Origin: Micromonospora sp. C28SCA-DRY-2
Lineage (GTDB): Bacteria > Actinomycetota > Actinomycetes > Mycobacteriales > Micromonosporaceae
Assembly (NCBI RefSeq): GCF_030519475.1
Contig: NZ_JAUMKD010000003.1
Span: 124,001 to 188,000, forward strand
Length of the DNA: 64,000 nucleotides
Reading direction: 5' to 3'
The notes below the pieces were generated by a model. The model saw nothing but the letters and a program-made list of their open reading frames with translations, was not told the origin of the DNA and did no database searches. Each line of letters begins with the position of its first letter. The stretch's first letter is position 1. Shown one piece after another: positions 57,206 through 64,000 of the stretch. Made by a program: the position numbers and the translations under genes.

Positions 57206-59481
57206 GCCGGCTGCGCGACGGCGCGGCCGACCTGGCGATGGGCGCGCGGATGGCCGTCACCGGCGGCCGGGAGGGCTGGCTGCGCGCGGTGCTCACCGCG
57301 CTCGGCGTCGGCATCGGCGTGGCGATGCTGCTGCTGGCGGCCGCCGTACCGCACGCGCTGGACGCCCGGCAGGCCCGCGGCGACGCCCGCGACGACCTGC
57401 GGATGGGCGAGCGGATCCCGGCCGCCGCGAACACCCTGCTGATCCAGGCGACCGACAGCGCCTTCCGGGACCGACCGGTCCGGGGCCGGGTGCTGCGTCC
57501 CGAGGGTCCGGCCGCGCCGGTGCCGCCGGGGCTGACCATGCTGCCCGGTCCGGGTGAGGTGGTGCTCTCCCCCGCGCTGCGCGACCTGCTCCGCTCGCCC
57601 GACGGCGCGCTCTTCGCGCCGCGTCTCGGCGGCGCCCGGATCACCGGCACCATCGGCCCGCAGGGCCTGGCCGGGCCGAACGAGCTGGCCTACTACCTGG
57701 GCAGCGGCACGCTCTCGGCGGACCAGGGTGCGACCCGGCTGGACGCCTTCGGGGGCGGGTTGCCCGGCGAGGGCTTCGGCCCGGTGCTGATGCTGCTCGT
57801 GGTGGTCGTCTTCGTCGTACTGCTGCTGCCCATCGCGGTCTTCCTCGGCGCGGCCGTGCGGTTCGGCGGTGAACGCCGGGATCGGCGGCTGGCGGCGCTG
57901 CGGCTGGTCGGCGCGGACGCCGGGATGATCCGCCGGATCGCCGCCGGCGAGGCCACCGCCGCCGCGCTGCTCGGCGTCGCGGTCGGTGGCCTGCTCTTCC
58001 TGGCCGGGCGCCAGGTGGTGCCGCTGGTCACGCTGATGGACCTCAGCGTGTACGCGGCCGACGTGCGCCCGCCGCTGGCGTTGGTCGTCGGGATCGCCCT
58101 GGCGGTGCCGGCGCTGGCGGTGCTGGTGGCCATGGTGGCGCTGCGCGCGGTGGTGGTCGAGCCGCTCGGGGTGACCCGGCGGGCCACCCCGGTCCGCCGC
58201 CGGCTGGCGTGGCGGCTGCTGCTGCCCGGCGCCGGGCTGGGACTGCTGCTGGCCGCCGGGGCCGGCGTGACGCCGGTCGGCGCCGAGAACCAGACGGCGG
58301 CCGGCGCGGTGCTGCTGCTGATCGGCACTGTCACCCTGCTGCCCTGGCTGACCGACCTGGTGGTCCGCGGGCTGCGCGGCGGCCCGGTGCCGTGGCAGCT
58401 GGCGGTACGCCGGCTCCAGGTCGACAGCGCCGCCTCGGCGCGGCTGGTGAACGGCGTCGCGGTCGCCGTCGCCGGCACCATCGGCCTGCAGATGCTCTTC
58501 GCCGGCGTGGCCGACGAGTTCACCCACTCGACCGGGCAGGATCCGTCCCGTGCCCAGGTGCTGGTGCAGTTCCCGGCCCGGCCGGACGCCGCCGCCGCGC
58601 TGGACCGGCTGGCCGCCGCCCCGGGCGTGACCAGCACCAACGGCACCCTGGTCACCGCGCTCACCGCCGTGGACGGCTATGCCGACCTGCGGATCGGCGA
58701 CTGCGCCGAGCTGGCCGAGTTCGCCCGACTCGACCGCTGCGCCGACGGGGACGTGTTCGTGGTGCGGGCACCGGGCGCCGAGAGCCAGTCGGCGGCCGTC
58801 CGGCCCGGCGCCACCGTGGCGGTGGGCGACGGCGCCGGCACCTGGCGGGTGCCCGACGCCGCTCGGGAGGCGCCGGTCCGGCCCCACCCGGCCGGCCACC
58901 AGGAGACGGCCGTGCTGGCCACCCCGGCCGCCGTCGCGCCGGCCCGGCTGGGCCCGCTGCGCACGGACGCGTACCTGCGGCTCGACCCGGGCCGCCCGGA
59001 CGCGATCGAGCACGTCCGCAACGCGGCCGCCGGTGTCGACCTGTCCGCCAGCGTCCTCACGCTGACCCGCACCACCCAGGCCACCAAGTTCGTGAACATC
59101 CAGCGCGGCCTCTACATCGGCGCGGTGGTCACCCTGCTGCTGATCGCGGCCAGCATGCTGGTCGGTGTCCTGGAGCAGTTGCGTGAGCGGCGCCGGCTGC
59201 TGGCCATGCTGGTCGCGGTCGGCACCCGACGGAGCACACTGAGCTGGTCGGTGCTCTGGCAGACAGCGGTGCCGGTGCTGATCGGGCTGGCCCTGGCGGT
59301 GGTCTTCGGGCTGGGGCTCGGCGCGGTGCTGCTGCGCATGGTGCAGGCCCCGGTGGTGATCGCCTGGCCGGTCCTCGGCCTCTCCACCGCCCTCGGCGCA
59401 ACCGTGGTGCTGCTGGTGACCGGGCTCAGCCTGCCCGTGCTCTGGCGGCTCACCCGCCCGGACGGCATCCGCACCGAGTGA
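57202..59481 (+). CDS. FtsX-like ABC permease
   Basis: A 759-residue permease; GTG overlaps the ATPase stop. An N-terminal membrane helix (LTALGVGIGVAMLLLAAAVP) is followed by a periplasmic-type domain (about 60-190). Then come membrane helices near 195-410, a second extracellular domain (about 430-610) and a last FtsX block (IGAVVTLLLIAASMLVGVLE, then three helices). This duplicated layout is common in actinobacterial exporters of lipids or peptides. Substrate unknown. Confidence 0.9.
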   Translation: MSRLRDGAADLAMGARMAVTGGREGWLRAVLTALGVGIGVAMLLLAAAVPHALDARQARGDARDDLRMGERIPAAANTLLIQATDSAFRDRPVRGRVLRPEGPAAPVPPGLTMLPGPGEVVLSPALRDLLRSPDGALFAPRLGGARITGTIGPQGLAGPNELAYYLGSGTLSADQGATRLDAFGGGLPGEGFGPVLMLLVVVVFVVLLLPIAVFLGAAVRFGGERRDRRLAALRLVGADAGMIRRIAAGEATAAALLGVAVGGLLFLAGRQVVPLVTLMDLSVYAADVRPPLALVVGIALAVPALAVLVAMVALRAVVVEPLGVTRRATPVRRRLAWRLLLPGAGLGLLLAAGAGVTPVGAENQTAAGAVLLLIGTVTLLPWLTDLVVRGLRGGPVPWQLAVRRLQVDSAASARLVNGVAVAVAGTIGLQMLFAGVADEFTHSTGQDPSRAQVLVQFPARPDAAAALDRLAAAPGVTSTNGTLVTALTAVDGYADLRIGDCAELAEFARLDRCADGDVFVVRAPGAESQSAAVRPGATVAVGDGAGTWRVPDAAREAPVRPHPAGHQETAVLATPAAVAPARLGPLRTDAYLRLDPGRPDAIEHVRNAAAGVDLSASVLTLTRTTQATKFVNIQRGLYIGAVVTLLLIAASMLVGVLEQLRERRRLLAMLVAVGTRRSTLSWSVLWQTAVPVLIGLALAVVFGLGLGAVLLRMVQAPVVIAWPVLGLSTALGATVVLLVTGLSLPVLWRLTRPDGIRTE

Positions 59482-59486
59482 GTCGG

Positions 59487-59518
59487 GACCCCGGCCGGCG
59501 CGCCCGCCGGCCGGGGTC
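59487..59518. terminator. Bidirectional terminator between permease and glcF
   Basis: GACCCCGGCCGGCG, loop CGCC, CGCCGGCCGGGGTC: 14 perfect pairs, 5 bp after the permease stop and about 70 bp from the stop of the convergent gene. Confidence 0.85.
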
Positions 59519-59587
59519 AACCCACCGGCGGGTGGCCGGGACGGGGCGGCGGGCACCCGGCGACCGGCGCTGCCGTCGAGGGCGCGG

Positions 59588-60736
59588 TCAGGCCGGCGGC
59601 GCGGGCGCGGTCGCCTCGGCCAGCAGCTCGGCCAGGTGCACGGCCCGCACCGCCGACCGGCGGCGGCGCAGTCCGGTACGCAGCTGACGCAGGCAGCCGG
59701 GGTTCACCGCCACCACCAGGTCCACCCCGGCGGCTTCGATCTCGTCGAGCTTGGCGTCCAGGATCCGCCGGGAGTCGTTCGGCCGCAGCAGCGAGTACGT
59801 GCCGGCGGCGCCGCAGCAGGTGGCCGCCGAGGGCAGTTCGACGTAGTCGGCCACCTGGCGCAGCAGCGCCCGGGGCTCGGCGAAGACGCCGAGCCCGTTG
59901 CGCAGGTGGCAGGAGTCCTGGAGGGTGACCCGGGCCCGCCGGCCGGCCACCCGCAGTTCGGTGCCGGGCGGCCGGCCGGCGAGCCAGGTGGACAGCTCCC
60001 GCACCCGCCGCGGCCCGAGCACCGAGGCCAGATGTGCGGCGCAGCCGCCGGAGGTCGTCACGATGGTCCCCGGCAGCTCCTCGCCGAGCCGCCGGGCCAG
60101 CCGCTCACCGCCGGCCAGGTCGCCGTTGTGCGCGTGCAGCGCCCCGCAGCAACCCTGCGCGCTCGGTACGGCCAGCGCCGGGTCGAGGGCCCGGGCCGCC
60201 CGGCTGACCGCCGGGTAGAGCGCCCGCTCGAAGCAGCCCAGCATGAGCTGCCCGGCGGGTTCGCCCGCGCCCGATTCGGCGGCGGCCGGTTCAGCGGCGG
60301 TGGTCGGCGGGGCGGCGGCCGGTCCGGCGGTGGTCGGCGAAGGTGCGGCCGGGCCGCGGGCTGCGCCGCGTACCAGGCCGAGCAGGCGCAGCAGCCACCG
60401 TTGCCCGGCGACCAGGGTCAGCGCCCGGGCGAGCGGTGGCCGGCGCCGGCCACGCCACTGGTGCACCCGCCACTGCTCCAGCAGGCTGCCGTACTGCACA
60501 CCGGCCGGGCAGACCGGCTCGCAGGCCCGGCAGCCCAGGCAGAACGAGGACTGCTCGGCGAGGGTGGGATCGTCCGGGGGCAGCGTGCCGTCCTGCAGGG
60601 CCCGCATCAGGGTGATCCGGCCGCGCGGCGAGGACGCCTCGTCGCCGGTCATCGCGTACGTGGGGCAGGCGGGCAGGCAGAAGCCGCAGGAGATGCAGCG
60701 GGACAGCTGCCCGGGGTCGAACACGTCGCCGGTCAC
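59588..60736 (-). CDS. glcF: Glycolate-oxidase-type iron-sulfur subunit
   Basis: A 382-residue protein; GTG overlaps the glcD stop (GTGA). Two 4Fe-4S motifs: CISCGFCLPACPTY (residues 14-27) and CLGCRACEPVCP (about 67-78). An Ala/Pro/Thr-rich insert near 125-150 precedes the CCG domains (QGCCGALHAHNGD, CHLRNGLGVF, CCGAAGTYSLL, NPGCLRQL). It carries electrons from the flavin subunit to the quinone pool. Confidence 0.9.
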   Translation of the reverse strand: MTGDVFDPGQLSRCISCGFCLPACPTYAMTGDEASSPRGRITLMRALQDGTLPPDDPTLAEQSSFCLGCRACEPVCPAGVQYGSLLEQWRVHQWRGRRRPPLARALTLVAGQRWLLRLLGLVRGAARGPAAPSPTTAGPAAAPPTTAAEPAAAESGAGEPAGQLMLGCFERALYPAVSRAARALDPALAVPSAQGCCGALHAHNGDLAGGERLARRLGEELPGTIVTTSGGCAAHLASVLGPRRVRELSTWLAGRPPGTELRVAGRRARVTLQDSCHLRNGLGVFAEPRALLRQVADYVELPSAATCCGAAGTYSLLRPNDSRRILDAKLDEIEAAGVDLVVAVNPGCLRQLRTGLRRRRSAVRAVHLAELLAEATAPAPPA

Positions 60737-62118
60737 GAGCCCAGCTTTCCGGGGTTGAGGATGCCCGCCGGGTCGAAGGCGGTCTTGATCCGGCGCAGCA
60801 GGGCGAGCTGGTCGTCGCCGAGCCGGGCGGCCAGGAACGGCAGTTTCGCCGCGCCCACCCCGTGTTCGCCGGTGATGGTGCCGCCCAGGTCGAGGGCGGC
60901 GGCGAAGACGTCGGCGAAGGCCGCCTCGGCACGGCGTACCGCGTCGGTGTCGTCGGAAGAGTCGAGGACGCAGGTGGGATGCAGGTTGCCGTCGCCGGCG
61001 TGGCCGAAGGTGGCGATGGCGACGCCGTGCCGGGCGGCGATCGCGTCGATCCGGTCGACCATCTCGGCGATCCGCGGTCGCGGGACCGTCGCGTCCTCCA
61101 GGATGGTCACCCCGCCGCGCCGGGACAGCGCCGGCAGCGCGCAGCGCCGGGCGGCCAGCAGCGCCTCGGCCTGGGCGACCTCGCGGGCGGTGGTGACCTC
61201 CACCGCGCCGGCCGCCACGCAGGCCGCGCCGATCCGGTCGAGGTGGGTGGCGACCAGGTCCGGCGGGCCGTCGTCGCCGAAGAGCAGCAGCGCTCCGGCG
61301 TCGGTCCGCAGCCCCAGGTGGGCGAAGTCCTCCACGGCGTCGATGCAGGCCCGGTCGAGGAACTCCAGGGTCGCCGGCACCACCCCGGCCCGGATCACCC
61401 GGGCCACCGCCTCGCCCGCCTCGGCCAGCGACGGGAAGTACGCCACCCCGGTGTTGGCGGAGGCGGGCGCCGGCAGCAGCGCCACGGTCGCCTCGGTGAT
61501 CACCGCGAGGGTGCCCTCCGAGCCGGTGAGCAGCCGGGTCAGGTCGTAGCCGGCCACGTCCTTCCAGAGCCGGCCGCCGGTGCGGATCACCTCGCCGGTG
61601 GGCAGCACCGCCTCCAGCCCCAGCACGTAGTTGCGGGTGACCCCGTACTTCAGCCCGCGCAGCCCGCCGGCGCAGGTCGCGATGGTGCCGCCGACGGTGG
61701 CGACGGTCCGGCTGCCCGGATCCGGCGCCCAGAGCAGCCCGTGCGCGGCGACCGCGTCGGCCAGCACGGCGCTGGAGACGCCGGGCTGAACCCGGGCCAG
61801 CAACTCGTCGGCGCTGATCTCCAGGATCGCGTTCAGCCGGGTCAGCACCAGCACGATCCCGCCGCGCAGCGGCACGGTCGCCGCGCACAGGTTCGACCCC
61901 GCGCCGCGCGGCACCACCGGCACGCCGTGCCGGGTGGCCAGCGCCAGCACCGCGGCGACCTCGGCGGTGTCGGCCGGGAACGCCACCGCGTCGGGCCGGT
62001 GGGTGAAGAGCGGGGTGGCGTCGCGGGCGTACGCGACGAGGTCGCCCTCGGCGTCGTGCACGTTCGCCGGGCCGACGATGTCGCGCAGCTCGGCGCGGAC
62101 GGTCGCGGACAGTGCCAT
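60733..62118 (-). CDS. glcD: Glycolate-oxidase-type FAD subunit
   Basis: A 461-residue protein; ATG at 62118 (MALSATVRAELRDIVG) with AAAGGG upstream. The FAD_binding_4 motif is PVVPRGAGSNLCA (residues 79-91), with GGLRGLKYGVTRNYVLGL. The substrate domain has the metal or substrate residues in ATFGHAGDGNLHPT and TITGEHGVGAAK. It oxidises glycolate or D-lactate. A separate GlcE-type FAD subunit is absent; two-gene GlcD-GlcF units are common in actinomycetes. Confidence 0.9.
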   Translation of the reverse strand: MALSATVRAELRDIVGPANVHDAEGDLVAYARDATPLFTHRPDAVAFPADTAEVAAVLALATRHGVPVVPRGAGSNLCAATVPLRGGIVLVLTRLNAILEISADELLARVQPGVSSAVLADAVAAHGLLWAPDPGSRTVATVGGTIATCAGGLRGLKYGVTRNYVLGLEAVLPTGEVIRTGGRLWKDVAGYDLTRLLTGSEGTLAVITEATVALLPAPASANTGVAYFPSLAEAGEAVARVIRAGVVPATLEFLDRACIDAVEDFAHLGLRTDAGALLLFGDDGPPDLVATHLDRIGAACVAAGAVEVTTAREVAQAEALLAARRCALPALSRRGGVTILEDATVPRPRIAEMVDRIDAIAARHGVAIATFGHAGDGNLHPTCVLDSSDDTDAVRRAEAAFADVFAAALDLGGTITGEHGVGAAKLPFLAARLGDDQLALLRRIKTAFDPAGILNPGKLGS

Positions 62119-62204
62119 GCCCACCCTTTCCGGCACGCCGGTCGCGCCCGAAGATTTCTGCCGGTCTGATGACAGCGCCCGGCAAGGACTTTCACCCGAT
62201 CATA
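62119..62204 (-). promoter_or_regulatory. glcDF promoter and about 74-nt leader
   Basis: TATGAT (62204-62199 on the minus strand) is a good -10 box with TTCACC 17 bp upstream as a weak -35. The leader can fold GCCGG...CCGGC and CCGGC-GTG-CCGG stems, the second just before the ribosome binding site. It matches no riboswitch I know. Confidence 0.45.
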
Positions 62205-62235
62205 GTGAGCCGGGCCGGTCAGGTGAAGCCGGCGG

Positions 62236-62676
62236 TCACCGGGGCGGGGGCAGGTGCTCGCACAGGGCGGCGTACTCGGCGACGGTGAGGAAGGAGGGGT
62301 TGGCCGCCTGCGGCTGGCGGAACACCTCGGCGCCGGCCAACCGCGGGTCGGCGCGGAGCAGGTCGCGGGAGACCCGGTGCGGTTCGGGCAGCACGGTCAG
62401 CGCCAGGGGCAGCGTCCACGTGCCGTCCCCGGGCACCGGGGCGGCGGCGACCCGACCGACGCCCCACACGCCGTAGCGGAGCCGGCCGCGGCTGCCGCTC
62501 GCCCAGAACACCACCGGTTGGCCGGCACGCATCAGCCCGACCCGGTAGCCGGGCCGGACGCACCAGGCGTCCACGTGCGGATCCTTGGCGAACCGCCCGG
62601 CCAGGTCGACCCGGTCGGCGTTCCCCTTGACCAGCCACGCACCCAGCCCGTCGAGGGTCACCCGGCGCTCGCCCAC
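62236..62676 (-). CDS. EVE-domain-like (PUA-fold) protein
   Basis: A 146-residue protein; GTG at 62676, 7 nt after a CAGGAT box, possibly leaderless; another GTG 15 nt in is possible. The layout fits EVE-like proteins: AWLVKGNADRVDLAG at the start, PVVFWASGSRGRLRYGVWGV in the middle and QAANPSFLTVAEYAALCEHL at the end. EVE domains bind modified bases in DNA or RNA. It is not next to a restriction system. The assignment rests on pattern alone. Confidence 0.6.
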   Translation of the reverse strand: MGERRVTLDGLGAWLVKGNADRVDLAGRFAKDPHVDAWCVRPGYRVGLMRAGQPVVFWASGSRGRLRYGVWGVGRVAAAPVPGDGTWTLPLALTVLPEPHRVSRDLLRADPRLAGAEVFRQPQAANPSFLTVAEYAALCEHLPPPR

Positions 62677-62753
62677 CGGCCCATCCTGCCGCACCCGGCG
62701 CCGGGCCGCAGCGCGCCGCCGGCGCGACCCGCGCTGGCCGGCCGCCGCCGCGC

Positions 62754-63995
62754 TCAGATGATGAAGTGGGTCCAGTAGGCGAGCCAGGTGACGAAGAGCG
62801 CGCCCTGGAGCAGGGCCAAGGCGGCGGTCAGCCAGACGTCGAGGGTGGCGTGCCGGGCCCACCGGGCCAGGGCCAGGCCGACCGGGAACGCGGCGAGCAG
62901 GTAGCGCAGCAGGCTCTTGTACACCGGCGGGCCCATCGACAGCGGCACCAGCACCATGATCAGCCCGTAGACGAGGTAGGGCAGGCCGATCCGGCGGGCG
63001 GCCGCGAGCAGGACGACCAGCACGGCCACCGCTATCCACACCCGCACCGCGTCCCGCGTCGGCGCGTCGGTCAGGCCGTGCCAGATCACCGGCAGCGGGT
63101 TCTGCACGCTGATCCCCCAGCCCTTCTCCTGGGCGTGCTTGTAGGCGAACCAGTCCCCGCTCTGCCAGTAGCAGAAGGCCATGAAGGTCACCCAGCCGGC
63201 GGGCACCAGCAGCAGCGGCCAACCCGTCCGCACGTACCGCCACAGCGCCCGCGGCCCGAGCCGGTAGTCGCCCTGGCGCAGCAGCACCAGGGCCAGCGGG
63301 AGGACGACGAAGAACCCGACCGAGCGACTCAGCGCCAGGAAGAAGCCGACCACGCCGACCACCAGCCACTGCCGCCGCTCGGCGTAGTGGAACGCGGCCA
63401 GCGCCAGGCAGAGGAAGAGCGACTCGGTCAACGCCGCCTGGAACAGGAACGCCGCCGGCAGCAGCACCAGGTAGCGGACGAACCGGCGGGCCGCCGGGTC
63501 GTCACCGAGCAGCCGCTCCCCCAGCCGGTACGCGTAGTAGAGCATCAGCAGGAACGCCACGTTGGCGACCACCAGCAGGGCCAGCGCGGTGTTCCCGCCC
63601 AGCAGCGGGGCCAGCGGCCGGGCCAGGAACGGGTAGAGCAGCGGGAAGCCGAAGTCGCGCCACGGCTCGTCCAGCGGCAGCCGGGCCAGGTGGTCGTAGA
63701 GGAACGTGTCCCAGGCGAACCAGAGCGAGAACCACCGGTGACCGGAGACCGCCCGCTGTTGATCGCGCATCGTGGTCTCGTCCGGCGGCGGCGCCCAGGG
63801 CACCTCGTCGAAGGCGCTCAGCGCGAGCAGCCCGACGAGGCTGAGCACGACCTTCGTACCGACGAAGACCGCCACCACGTACGGCCAGGGAGCCGGCACC
63901 CGGGCCACCGCCCGCCGCGCTCCGGCGGCCACCCTCCCGGCGCGGCCGGCGAGCACGCCGCGCCCGGCCGCGTCGGCCCGCCCCCTGTCGCCCAT
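62754..63995 (-). CDS. PIG-V-like membrane mannosyl/glycosyltransferase
   Basis: A 413-residue protein; ATG at 63995 close to the right edge, so an upstream start cannot be excluded. About ten membrane segments (VVAVFVGTKVVLSLVGLLAL, LALLVVANVAFLLMLYYAYR). The first extracytoplasmic loop carries WFAWDTFLYDHLARL, with the Asp typical of GT-C/PIG-V enzymes, and FPLLYPFLARPLAPLL follows. The family uses polyprenyl-phosphate mannose. The acceptor in bacteria is unknown. Confidence 0.8.
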   Translation of the reverse strand: MGDRGRADAAGRGVLAGRAGRVAAGARRAVARVPAPWPYVVAVFVGTKVVLSLVGLLALSAFDEVPWAPPPDETTMRDQQRAVSGHRWFSLWFAWDTFLYDHLARLPLDEPWRDFGFPLLYPFLARPLAPLLGGNTALALLVVANVAFLLMLYYAYRLGERLLGDDPAARRFVRYLVLLPAAFLFQAALTESLFLCLALAAFHYAERRQWLVVGVVGFFLALSRSVGFFVVLPLALVLLRQGDYRLGPRALWRYVRTGWPLLLVPAGWVTFMAFCYWQSGDWFAYKHAQEKGWGISVQNPLPVIWHGLTDAPTRDAVRVWIAVAVLVVLLAAARRIGLPYLVYGLIMVLVPLSMGPPVYKSLLRYLLAAFPVGLALARWARHATLDVWLTAALALLQGALFVTWLAYWTHFII

Positions 63996-64000
63996 GCCTC

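Noticed and set aside
62119..62200. glcDF leader as a known glycine, cobalamin or TPP riboswitch
   Set aside because: None of the conserved core motifs of those classes were found.

Overview
The window is a high-GC chromosomal segment from an actinomycete, most likely a member of the Micromonosporaceae. The support for this is very strong G/C bias at third codon positions, many GTG starts, ATGA/GTGA-coupled operons, numerous start codons sitting 6-8 nt after a TAnnnT -10 box (leaderless genes), and typical actinomycete families (PucR, ECF sigma with TPR tail, ROK, secreted CBM/discoidin hydrolases). No rRNA, tRNA, CRISPR array or intact mobile element was found.

Region by region. 1-1600: end of a TPR-type regulator gene coupled to a flavoprotein gene, then a scar holding a frameshifted unknown gene fragment and the C-terminal remnant of an IS605-type TnpB with its end hairpin. 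1604-4951: PucR regulator divergent from a D-amino-acid-dehydrogenase-like flavoenzyme, with a coaxial palindrome between them, then a TraR/DksA zinc-finger protein. 5005-9021: drug-type ABC exporter divergent from a TetR regulator that carries a second C-terminal HTH, then a small membrane protein. 9022-9573: a non-coding stretch with a broken MarR remnant and a 75-bp palindrome. 9574-14226: asparagine-synthase-type amidotransferase, carboxylate-amine ligase, and an ECF sigma factor with its DGPF-domain partner. 14407-24063: a 3218-residue secreted RTX-repeat protein.

24298-33170 is a coherent beta-glucan-use locus: a secreted GH55-like enzyme with two discoidin domains, a ROK regulator, a binding protein plus two permeases, and an intracellular GH1 beta-glucosidase. 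The secreted enzyme has its own promoter with a LacI-type operator, while the transport operon has a different palindrome over its -10. 33287-36730: TMEM175-like channel, ArsR/AHSA1 pair, a perfect 16-bp-arm palindrome, NUDIX hydrolase, KptA. 36803-39940: aldo-keto reductase behind a MerR-type promoter and an ABC exporter. 40065-43168: a two-gene signalling unit, a cNMP-domain histidine kinase and a receiver domain fused to a thioredoxin-reductase-like flavoprotein. 43339-45582: a membrane protein whose alpha/beta-hydrolase core seems to be split by about ten membrane segments.

45633-52197: RidA plus beta-hydroxyacid dehydrogenase divergent from LysR, smpB, a small gene behind a Zur-like box, and a Mop-type regulator with modABC. 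52326-59481: lone Phd-type antitoxin, GH18 chitinase, TOPRIM protein, GNAT acetyltransferase, PadR plus an ABC/FtsX exporter. 59588-63995: glycolate-oxidase-like glcDF pair, an EVE-like protein and a PIG-V-like glycosyltransferase running off the right end.

The most interesting items are the receiver/TrxR-like and cNMP-kinase pair, the split membrane hydrolase, the dual-operator beta-glucan locus, the giant RTX protein, the TetR with two HTHs, the Zur-like box, and several unexplained coaxial or perfect palindromes.
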